A stretch of 10,381 bases of DNA from Planctomycetia bacterium (lineage in GTDB: Bacteria > Planctomycetota > Planctomycetia > Gemmatales > Gemmataceae), in the NCBI GenBank assembly GCA_025356615.1, contig JANXSH010000495.1, positions 1 through 10,381 of the forward strand, in the 5' to 3' direction. Both the position numbers and the translations under genes were made by a program. Positions 1-4,760 of this stretch are shown here, piece by piece. Numbering within the stretch: the first letter of the stretch is position 1; the number at the start of each line of letters is the position of its first letter. The notes under the pieces were generated by a model that worked only from the letters and a program-made list of their open reading frames with translations, did not search any database and was not told the DNA's origin.

Positions 1-9
1 GGGGGTGCT

Positions 10-40
10 CCCCTCTCCCCCTGTACTCGGGGGAGAGGGG
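10..40. repeat. GC-rich perfect palindrome (REP-like), left copy
   Basis: Positions 10-21 (CCCCTCTCCCCC) pair perfectly with 29-40, leaving a 7-base loop TGTACTC: a 12-bp GC-rich stem. A third copy of the right arm follows at 42-54, in direct orientation. The hairpin lies beyond the 3' end of the leftward TPM operon. It could act as a factor-independent terminator, but there is no T-run on either side, so an intergenic repeat element fits better. It is an inverted relative of the palindrome at 79-108. Confidence 0.8.
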
Positions 41-78
41 TCGGGGGAGAGGGGTTCAGGCAGTGCCACTCGGAAGAA

Positions 79-108
79 CCCCTCTCCCCTGAGTACAGGG
101 GCGAGGGG
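79..108. repeat. GC-rich palindrome (REP-like), inverted second copy
   Basis: Positions 79-90 (CCCCTCTCCCCT) pair with 97-108 with a single mismatch at 102, around the loop GAGTAC. The core GAGTACA is the reverse complement of the TGTACTC loop of the 10-40 palindrome, so the two hairpins are inverted copies of one element in a paired arrangement. The repeat ends 13 bases downstream of the TPM gene's stop codon (leftward). A role in transcription ending or mRNA 3'-end protection is possible but inferred only from position. Confidence 0.75.
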
Positions 109-121
109 GACCATTATGTTG

Positions 122-1300
122 TTACCAGTCGCCGCCGCCGCCACCGTCACCGCCGCCGAAGGAGCCGCCGCCGCCGTCGTCGCCTCCGCCACCGAAGGAG
201 CCGCCGCCGCCGTCGTCACCTCCGCCGCCGAAGGAGCCGCCGCCGCCGTCGTCGTCCTTTTTGCCCCAGTCGCCACCGCCGCCACCGGCGTCGTCTCGTG
301 TTCCACTCGAGCCGTAGTCGCCGCCGCCGCCATCACCCGCCCGGTTGTCGTCGTCGCCACTCGCGGGGGTGCCGCCGTAAGCCGAAGGGGTCGAGGTCGG
401 GCCGCCCATCGGTGTGTGGCCCCCGAAGAATCGGTCATAGAGGAACATGCCACCGGCCGCGCCGAGCATGCCGCCGAGCATCCCCTTCATGAAGCCGCCG
501 CCGCCGCCGCCTCCGCCTCCGCCACCTTGTTGACCGTATCCCCCTCCGCCCTGTTGGGGACCACCGTATCCCGCCTGATTGCCGTAGGGCGGCCGATCGA
601 CCGGACGGCCCGCGCCGGTCAAGGCTCGGAACACGCCGACGACGAGCCACAGGCCGAGAACGACGACGAGGCCGATGCAGATCATGCCCCAGATGCCCGA
701 GAACATGCTGGTCGTCGGGAAACCCGTGGAGGACTTCGTCGAGACGGGCGTCGTCGATGACTTCGACTGGCCGACGGTGCGATTCATCGTCAGCTCGATG
801 TCATTGAGGGCGGCGAGCAGCCCCTCGTCGAACTTGTCCTGCTTCAAGTTCGCGGTGAGGATCTTCTCCGTCTTCTCGAGGTCGTCGTGCGTGAACGCTT
901 TCACCTTCGTCTTCTTGCCGACGGAGAACTGGTAGCGAGTCGGGTTCTTGACGATGATGAGGTAGATGCCGCGGACGTTGCGCTTTTCATAGCGCTTATC
1001 GGCGAACTCGCGCCAGAACAGGTTCTTCTCCTTGTCCGTCTCGAGGCCCTTATATTCCTTTTGCGCGTCGGGGGGCAGTGCGGCGTGCGTCTCGACGAGG
1101 ACATCCTTGTCATAGTCCCTCTTGATCGCGTCGATCTTCCCTTCGGCCTTTTGGATGGCCTTCTCGCTGAACATCTTGGCCTTGTCTTCGATTCGGAAGG
1201 CGGGGCCTTGTGCCTCGGCGATCGCGATCGCCGGTAGGAGCAGACCCAGGCAGCCGACCAACAGGGCCGACCGGATGAGCCTTCGGGGCAGCAGTAGCAT
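122..1300 (-). CDS. TPM-domain membrane protein with glycine-rich C-terminal tail
   Basis: Predicted 392-aa exported protein. Residues 1-30 form a signal peptide or N-terminal membrane segment (basic MLLLPRR, then a hydrophobic run ending in AIAEA). Residues about 33-172 resemble the TPM domain (TPM_phosphatase/DUF477), including the conserved D..KMFS start and the KDVLVET strand. A transmembrane helix follows at about 200-228. The rest is glycine-rich, with a second small hydrophobic patch (GGMLGAAGGMFLYDRFFGG, 276-294) and a 12-residue repeat at the end. TPM proteins of this kind sit at the membrane with the domain outside the cytoplasm; some are tied to photosystem repair or phosphatase activity, but the role in bacteria like this is not settled. 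The start at 1300 is chosen because AAAGGAG lies 7 bases before it, and an upstream extension would read through the preceding gene in another frame. The ATG overlaps the preceding stop by one base (TGATG), suggesting translational coupling. The domain is similar to that of the preceding gene, so the pair probably arose by duplication. Confidence 0.85.
   Translation of the reverse strand: MLLLPRRLIRSALLVGCLGLLLPAIAIAEAQGPAFRIEDKAKMFSEKAIQKAEGKIDAIKRDYDKDVLVETHAALPPDAQKEYKGLETDKEKNLFWREFADKRYEKRNVRGIYLIIVKNPTRYQFSVGKKTKVKAFTHDDLEKTEKILTANLKQDKFDEGLLAALNDIELTMNRTVGQSKSSTTPVSTKSSTGFPTTSMFSGIWGMICIGLVVVLGLWLVVGVFRALTGAGRPVDRPPYGNQAGYGGPQQGGGGYGQQGGGGGGGGGGGFMKGMLGGMLGAAGGMFLYDRFFGGHTPMGGPTSTPSAYGGTPASGDDDNRAGDGGGGDYGSSGTRDDAGGGGGDWGKKDDDGGGGSFGGGGDDGGGGSFGGGGDDGGGGSFGGGDGGGGGDW
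149..256 (-). repeat. 36-bp in-frame tandem repeat coding Gly-rich units
   Basis: The motif GAAGGAG followed by a GCC/GTC-rich stretch recurs at 158, 194 and 230, an exact 36-bp period. On the minus strand each unit encodes 12 residues (DDGGGGSFGGGG). It forms the end of the TPM protein's glycine-rich tail. Units differ at only a few synonymous positions, which points to recent expansion or slippage and to likely length variation between strains. Confidence 0.85.
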
Positions 1301-1827
1301 CACTTGTCTCCTTTGGGAGTAGTCTTCGTTGTCTCTTTCGAGTTGGCCTCGAGGATCGATTCGATCTCTTTCAGGCCGTTGAGGAGGCCGGTGTCGAACT
1401 CGCCTTCCTTGAATAGCTCGAGTATCTTGGTCCTCGTCGCCGCGCGGTTGCTCGCCGTGAACAGTTTCTTCTGCGTTTCGGGGTCCATGTGCATCCGCAA
1501 AAACCCTGGCTTCTTGCACATCAGGATGTAGACGCCGTTGATTCCGATCTCTTTGGCGCGGTCGTTGGTCAGTTTGGCGAAGAACTTCGCCTCGCCGTCT
1601 TCCTTGAGCTTCTTCTCCTGCTCCGGGGTCAACGCCGTGATCGTCTCCACGATCACATCCTTCTTGTACTTCTCGTAAATCGTCCGAATCTTCTTGTTGG
1701 CCGTCTCGACGCCTTCTTTACTGAAGAATTTCCCTTCATCCTTCAGCGCGGGCGGGTAGACCGCCCAGGCGGGCGCGACCACGCCCAACAAGGCGAGAAG
1801 TGTGGCAATCAGCGTCCAGCGAATCAT
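1300..1827 (-). CDS. Exported single-domain TPM protein
   Basis: Predicted 175-aa secreted or periplasmic protein. It begins with a clear signal peptide (MIRWTLIATLLALLG, probable cleavage after AWA at residue 22). A TPM-like domain covers about 23-165: DEGKFFS, a basic helix, then KDVIVET and a GVYIL strand near 98-102. The tail is lysine/threonine-rich. No transmembrane helix follows the domain, unlike the next gene, which shares several stretches (FxxGLLxxLxxIE near the end of the domain). The start at 1827 is preferred over the in-frame ATG at 1851: it puts the signal peptide at the N-terminus and has GGAG 10 bases upstream, whereas the longer version adds an Arg-rich MSRRRHDA. It is the first gene of a leftward two-gene operon, with a one-base overlap with the next. 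The partner suggests the two products may act together at the membrane. The biochemical activity cannot be told from the sequence. Confidence 0.83.
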   Translation of the reverse strand: MIRWTLIATLLALLGVVAPAWAVYPPALKDEGKFFSKEGVETANKKIRTIYEKYKKDVIVETITALTPEQEKKLKEDGEAKFFAKLTNDRAKEIGINGVYILMCKKPGFLRMHMDPETQKKLFTASNRAATRTKILELFKEGEFDTGLLNGLKEIESILEANSKETTKTTPKGDK

Positions 1828-1931
1828 GGCATCGTGTCTCCGGCGTGACATTCTACGTCCCGACGCTGGGAGAGCGCCGGGGCTTCCGTATCATTATCAG
1901 GAGTTATCGCCTTCCGGACCACTCCCTAGTA

Positions 1932-2014
1932 CAGTGTTCAGTTTTCAGTTTTCAGTTTTCAGTAAATACCAGGCAAGATTGTGCCTCTTGGCACTCATTG
2001 AACACTGAACACTG
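1932..2014. repeat. 7-nt repeat array and flanking inverted repeat upstream of hslV
   Basis: Four 7-nt units run from 1935 to 1962 (TGTTCAG once, TTTTCAG three times). The 11 bases at 1932-1942 (CAGTGTTCAGT) are perfectly inverted at 2004-2014, and the right side also shows a 7-nt period (two TGTTCA cores read in reverse). Inside the loop is a small perfect hairpin, GTGCC-TCTT-GGCAC, at 1981-1994. The whole structure fills the divergent gap between the TPM operon and hslV and ends just before the hslV ribosome binding site, so it would lie in or near the hslV leader. Function unknown; similar short-unit repeats are common in planctomycete gaps (inference from memory). Confidence 0.7.
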
Positions 2015-2019
2015 CTGAT

Positions 2020-2025
2020 AGGAGG
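2020..2025 (+). promoter_or_regulatory. Strong ribosome binding site fixing the TTG start of hslV
   Basis: AGGAGG is a full Shine-Dalgarno match 9 bases before the TTG at 2035. No ATG or GTG in the hslV frame lies at a better distance, and starting later would remove the catalytic threonine. This site therefore decides the start codon. Confidence 0.8.
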
Positions 2026-2034
2026 TTATTCGTT

Positions 2035-2568
2035 TTGTCCGGCCTACATTCGACAACAATCCTTGCCGTCCGCCACAAAGGGGCCGTCGCCATGGGCGGC
2101 GACGGTCAGGTCACGCTCGGCAACGTGGTCTTCAAGAGCGACGCCAACAAGCTCCGCCGTCTACACGGCGGGAAGGTGGTGTGCGGCTTCGCCGGCTCGT
2201 CCGCCGACGCCTTCGCCCTGCTCGAACGCTTTGAGGCGAAGCTGCGCGACTTCCAGGGCAACGTCCCGCGTGCCGCGACCGAGCTGGCCCGCGACTGGCG
2301 CACCGACCGCGCCTTGCGCCGCCTCGAGGCCATGCTCATCGTCGCGGACCGCGAACACCTGCTCGTCGTCTCCGGCACCGGCGACGTGATCCAGCCCAGC
2401 GAGGGCGTCGCGGCGGTCGGCAGCGGCGGCAGCTACGCCCTCTCGGCGGCCCGCGCGCTCATCCTGCACTCGACCCTCGACGCCGCTGGCATCGTCCGCG
2501 CGGGGTTGGAGATCGCGGCGGACCTGTGCATCTACACGAACCGCAATATCATCGTCGAAGAAGTGTGA
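2035..2568 (+). CDS. hslV: HslV (ClpQ), proteolytic subunit of the HslVU protease
   Basis: This 177-aa protein is the N-terminal threonine peptidase of the cytoplasmic ATP-dependent HslVU (ClpYQ) protease, which forms a double hexamer capped by HslU rings and degrades misfolded and regulatory proteins. A six-residue leader (MSGLHS) precedes Thr7-Thr8; Thr7 should become the catalytic Thr1 after processing. In mature numbering Asp17 (D23, in GGDGQVTLGN), Lys33 (K39) and Ser124 (S130, in VGSGGSYA) are all present. The LCIYTN segment near the end is also typical of the family. The length is close to that of E. coli HslV (176 aa), and the leader resembles Bacillus CodW (MSSFHA) more than the E. 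coli form, where Thr follows Met directly. Translation starts at TTG. hslU follows 154 bases later in the same direction, so the two probably share a transcript. Confidence 0.96.
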   Translation: MSGLHSTTILAVRHKGAVAMGGDGQVTLGNVVFKSDANKLRRLHGGKVVCGFAGSSADAFALLERFEAKLRDFQGNVPRAATELARDWRTDRALRRLEAMLIVADREHLLVVSGTGDVIQPSEGVAAVGSGGSYALSAARALILHSTLDAAGIVRAGLEIAADLCIYTNRNIIVEEV

Positions 2569-2581
2569 AGAGAAGAAGTTG

Positions 2582-2690
2582 TCCGCAGATTTCGCAGATT
2601 ACACAGATGAAGACTTGAAATGAGTAATACGGAATCGTTCTGAACGAATTCAATGGTCTTTAAATCTGTGTAATCTGCGAAATCTGCGGA
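2582..2690. repeat. Perfect 27-bp inverted repeat of 9-nt units between hslV and hslU
   Basis: The left arm (2582-2608) consists of three 9-nt units: TCCGCAGAT, TTCGCAGAT, TACACAGAT. The right arm (2664-2690) is its exact reverse complement, 27 of 27 bases. The 55-base loop contains a smaller bulged hairpin around GGAATCGTTCTGAACG. In RNA this would make a very stable stem between the two genes. Related ATCTGCG-type repeats occur in many bacterial genomes (recalled, not checked), so this is probably a dispersed intergenic repeat. It could also act as a processing or attenuation signal adjusting the HslV:HslU ratio; no T-run follows, so it is not a standard terminator. Confidence 0.92.
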
Positions 2691-2710
2691 TCGATGCTTT
2701 CGATTGGAAT

Positions 2711-2715
2711 GAGGT
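2711..2715 (+). promoter_or_regulatory. Ribosome binding site supporting the hslU GTG start at 2723
   Basis: GAGGT at 2711-2715 lies 7 bases before the GTG at 2723. The other in-frame candidates are worse: GTG 2714 overlaps this site, and ATG 2732 is 16 bases away. The 2723 start yields MADMTPRQIV, which lines up with the N-terminus of E. coli HslU (MSEMTPREIV). Confidence 0.7.
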
Positions 2716-2722
2716 GCTACCC

Positions 2723-4057
2723 GTGGCTGACATGACGCCCCGACAGATCGTCTCCGAGTTGGATCGTTACATCGTCGGGCAGGACGCCGCCAAGAAGGCG
2801 GTCGCCGTCGCGATCCGTAACCGCTGGCGTCGGCAGCAGTTGCCCGTCGAGATGCGCAAGGACGTGACGCCCAAGAACATCCTCATGATCGGCCCGACCG
2901 GCGTCGGCAAGACCGAGATCGCCCGCCGACTCGCCCAACTCGTCGGCGCTCCGTTCCTCAAGGTCGAGGCGTCGAAATACACCGAGGTCGGCTACGTCGG
3001 GCGCGATGTCGAGAGCATGATCCGCGACCTCGTCGAGATCGCCATCGGCATCGTCAAGCAGGACCAGCGACAGAAGGTCGAAACGCTGGCGAAAGAGCGC
3101 GTCCTCGAACGCCTGCTCGATTTGCTCCTGCCCAACTCCGACGACTACGACGAAGACAACGAGGAGGAGAAGGAACGGCACGACCGCACCCGCGAGAAAA
3201 TGAAGGCAAGGCTGGTGGCCGGCGAACTCGAAGAGAGCAAGGTCGAACTGACGACCGACCAGAAGGCCGTCCCCGTCCAAATCTTCTCCAATCTCGGCAT
3301 GGAGCAGATGGATGTCGATTTCCAGAGCATGATGGAACGCTTCATGCCCAAGCAGTCGCAGAACAAGGAGGTCACGATCCGCGAGGCCCGGCGGATCCTC
3401 CTCGAGCAGGAGTCCGAGGGGCTGATCGACCGGGCCGTCGTCACCGAGAAGGCGGTCGAGTTGGTCGAGAATCACGGCATGGTGTTCATCGACGAGATCG
3501 ACAAGGTGTGCGGCCCCTCCTCGGGCATGGGGCCGGACGTGTCGCGCCAGGGAGTCCAGCGCGACTTGCTCCCCGTCGTCGAGGGGACGACGGTCAACAC
3601 GAAGCACGGGCAGGTGAAGACGGACCACATCCTGTTCATCGCCGCCGGGGCGTTCCACCTCAGCAAGCCGTCGGACCTGATGCCCGAACTCCAGGGCCGA
3701 TTCCCCATCCGCGTCGAGTTGACCGACCTGACGCAGGCCGACTTCCTCCGCATCCTGACCGAGCCGAGGCACGCCCTGACCCGGCAGTACACGGAGTTGC
3801 TCGCCACCGAGGGCGTCGTCCTGGAGATCGCCCCCGACGGCGTCGCGGCCATCGCCGAGATCGCCTTCGAGGTCAACCGCACGACGCAGAACATCGGCGC
3901 GCGGAGGCTGCACACGATCCTCGAGCGCGTCGTCGAGGAGATCAGTTTCGAGGCCCCCGACCTGGCCGAGAAGCACGTCCGCATCGACTCGGCGTATGTG
4001 CATCAACGGCTCGACGCGATCTTGCAGAAGGAAGACTTGAGCAAGTTCATCCTGTGA
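2723..4057 (+). CDS. hslU: HslU (ClpY), AAA+ unfoldase of the HslVU protease
   Basis: This 444-aa protein (E. coli HslU is 443) is the hexameric AAA+ ATPase that unfolds substrates and threads them into HslV. Visible motifs are Walker A GPTGVGKT (57-64), pore loop GYVG (90-93), Walker B VFIDEID (254-260), sensor 1 region ILFIAAGAF (303-311), an arginine finger candidate in LQGRFPIR (R326) and sensor 2 GARRLH (392-397). The intermediate (I) domain spans about 110-245 and includes an acidic stretch near 139-150 (DDYDEDNEEE). The C-terminal tail ends in LSKFIL, matching the tail that docks into HslV pockets and activates it. All catalytic elements are intact. It follows hslV and completes the operon. 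A GTG start at 2723 is chosen on RBS spacing and family alignment; a start at 2714 would add three residues. Confidence 0.97.
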   Translation: MADMTPRQIVSELDRYIVGQDAAKKAVAVAIRNRWRRQQLPVEMRKDVTPKNILMIGPTGVGKTEIARRLAQLVGAPFLKVEASKYTEVGYVGRDVESMIRDLVEIAIGIVKQDQRQKVETLAKERVLERLLDLLLPNSDDYDEDNEEEKERHDRTREKMKARLVAGELEESKVELTTDQKAVPVQIFSNLGMEQMDVDFQSMMERFMPKQSQNKEVTIREARRILLEQESEGLIDRAVVTEKAVELVENHGMVFIDEIDKVCGPSSGMGPDVSRQGVQRDLLPVVEGTTVNTKHGQVKTDHILFIAAGAFHLSKPSDLMPELQGRFPIRVELTDLTQADFLRILTEPRHALTRQYTELLATEGVVLEIAPDGVAAIAEIAFEVNRTTQNIGARRLHTILERVVEEISFEAPDLAEKHVRIDSAYVHQRLDAILQKEDLSKFIL

Positions 4058-4070
4058 GAAGATGATTCGG

Positions 4071-4119
4071 CACAGCTAAAGACCAGACTGCACTTACAAA
4101 GCATTTGTATCTGGCTGTG
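4071..4119 (+). other. Bulged hairpin downstream of hslU
   Basis: The continuous 16-base right arm at 4104-4119 (TTTGTA-TCTGG-CTGTG) pairs fully with three left-arm blocks, CACAG (4071-4075), CCAGA (4083-4087) and TACAAA (4095-4100). The blocks are separated by two 7-base bulges (4076-4082 and 4088-4094), and the loop is GCA. It begins 13 bases after the hslU stop, so it may mark or protect the 3' end of the hslVU mRNA. It is not a classic terminator: the stem is not GC-rich and no T-run follows. Confidence 0.5.
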
Positions 4120-4304
4120 TTCATCCACTCACGGTCCGCTTGACAATCGGTCCAAGACGCGGACTCCGCCCCCCGCGATGAGGCGGGCGGCGATCTTCGA
4201 GTAGTTCGAGGTGTTCGACAACAACATGCACCGCGAGATCACCTTCGCCGACTGACCCTTTGAGCAGGAATGACAGGACTGCTCGAGCATTCCCAGACTG
4301 CACT
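4083..4304. repeat. 12-bp direct repeat bracketing a ~200-bp segment
   Basis: CCAGACTGCACT occurs at 4083-4094 and again at 4293-4304. Weaker similarity continues for about 20 bases after each copy, ending in TCTGG and CCTGG respectively. The bracketed segment contains the ATPase-gene relic. The repeats could be a duplicated target site from an insertion, or the trace of a local duplication; no transposase or terminal inverted repeats are visible. Confidence 0.5.
4226..4270 (+). pseudogene. Decayed copy of the 5' end of the ATPase-HflK fusion gene
   Basis: Bases 4225-4252 match 6161-6188, the start of the downstream fusion gene, at 27 of 28 positions. Weaker similarity continues to about 4270. 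In frame it reads MHREITFAD, stop, PFEQE, stop, against MHREITFADRAFGQES in the intact protein, so the copy is broken by two stop codons and cannot yield a product beyond nine residues. Upstream flanks of the two copies differ. It may be a remnant of the original 5' end displaced when the intervening cassette arrived, a partial duplication, or the tail of a lost paralogue. Confidence 0.7.
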
Positions 4305-4331
4305 GACATAGAATGCCCTACCTGGTACAAT
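4303..4331 (+). promoter_or_regulatory. Sigma70-type promoter for the two-gene cassette
   Basis: CTGACA (4303-4308, 5 of 6 to TTGACA) is followed after 17 bases by TACAAT (4326-4331, 5 of 6 to TATAAT). Transcription would start near 4338, giving a leader of about 20 bases. GGGAG at 4346-4350 then lies 6 bases before the ATG at 4357. The -35 box overlaps the end of the second 12-bp direct repeat. This is the best promoter match noticed in the window and suggests that the cassette is transcribed on its own. Confidence 0.65.
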
Positions 4332-4356
4332 CGCGGGTGGGGCGTGGGAGTAAACC

Positions 4357-4758
4357 ATGCCGCGAATGTTCCGTATAATGAAGAAGGATACCGACGATAA
4401 ACCAACGGTCGGTCAGACGACGACAACCTTGGGTGTCCGACCTAACGAGGTCGATCTCGACGCGCAAGGAAAGGTCATCTCGAACGATAAGGGAATGTCG
4501 GTGAATCCAGAGTGGCGAGACGCACCCCTGAAGATGATCCCGAAGCGACTCGGAACGGGAGGACGTGGGTCCAACAACTGCCACTGTTTCCGTCGGGGCA
4601 CAGGTGACTTCGAGCAATCGGCGTGCGGAACTGGGTTGGAACTTCTTCCCGATAGTGCAACCCACGGCGTCGTGCGCCCGGTTCAACTGATCCTTCTGGC
4701 CTCCTATGAAGCGGACCTCCATGCTACCCGCCTGGAGTGGGAGATCGACGAGATTTGA
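4357..4758 (+). CDS. Small conserved protein, possibly a Tse2-like ADP-ribosyltransferase toxin
   Basis: This 133-aa soluble protein has no signal peptide or membrane segment. The pattern of conserved-looking positions recalls the Tse2 ADP-ribosyltransferase-like toxin family: D33-x-D-x-x-G38, then KGMSV (45-49), IPKR (61-64), an L-x-x-DS-x-x-HG-x-x-x-P stretch (L96 to P108) and Y-x(3)-L-x-x-TR-x-x-W at the end (Y117 to W128). Tse2 is a toxic type VI secretion effector acting in the cytoplasm, and stand-alone relatives occur in bacteria and fungi. The match comes from remembered patterns, not a search. The gene has its own promoter and a well-placed GGGAG site, and its stop is 2 bases before the start of the TPR gene, implying one transcript. 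Codon use is less GC-biased than in flanking genes. If it is a toxin, the TPR protein would be the candidate neutraliser, although Tsi2-type immunity proteins are small and not TPR. It could equally be a non-toxic member of a planctomycete-specific family. Confidence 0.72.
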   Translation: MPRMFRIMKKDTDDKPTVGQTTTTLGVRPNEVDLDAQGKVISNDKGMSVNPEWRDAPLKMIPKRLGTGGRGSNNCHCFRRGTGDFEQSACGTGLELLPDSATHGVVRPVQLILLASYEADLHATRLEWEIDEI

Positions 4759-4760
4759 AC

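Larger units (their letters stand above)
4058..4356. other. Gene-free stretch between hslU and the cassette
   Basis: No convincing intact gene is present here. The stretch holds, in order, a long bulged hairpin (4071-4119), the first copy of a 12-bp direct repeat, a GC-rich patch with CCGCCC/GGGCGG inverted arms near 4166-4192, a decayed copy of the start of the ATPase gene (4226-4270), the second 12-bp repeat (4293-4304), and the promoter and ribosome binding site of the downstream cassette. A plus-strand frame leading into the relic reads an interrupted peptide (AAIFE, stop, FEVFDNN), which hints that more degraded coding sequence lies upstream of it. The mixture looks like a rearrangement scar. 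Confidence 0.6.

Noticed and set aside
149..256. Regularly spaced 36-bp repeats that could suggest CRISPR
   Set aside because: The repeats are contiguous, without unique spacers, and encode in-frame glycine-rich units of the TPM protein.
1870..1930. Possible promoter of the TPM operon on the minus strand (GATAAT near 1891-1896)
   Set aside because: Only the -10-like hexamer is visible; no acceptable -35 element lies 16-18 bases away, so it was not listed.
2582..2690. Insertion sequence bounded by the 27-bp inverted repeats
   Set aside because: The loop is only 55 bases with no coding frame and no flanking target duplication was seen, so it is a palindromic repeat and not an IS.
2717..4006. 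429-codon open frame on the minus strand opposite hslU
   Set aside because: It lies entirely antisense to hslU, whose motifs are unmistakable. The translation is low-complexity (Asp, Leu, Val and Gly runs) with no recognisable domain, as expected from the mirror of GC-biased codons.
4121..4426. 101-codon minus-strand frame across the gap after hslU
   Set aside because: No recognisable domain, and it runs through the ATPase relic, the promoter and the start of the Tse2-like gene. Another minus frame there (ending in RLIAGGGVRVLDRLSSGP near 4133) has GC-rich third positions, but its third positions coincide with those of the plus-strand relic frame, so the signal is not independent.
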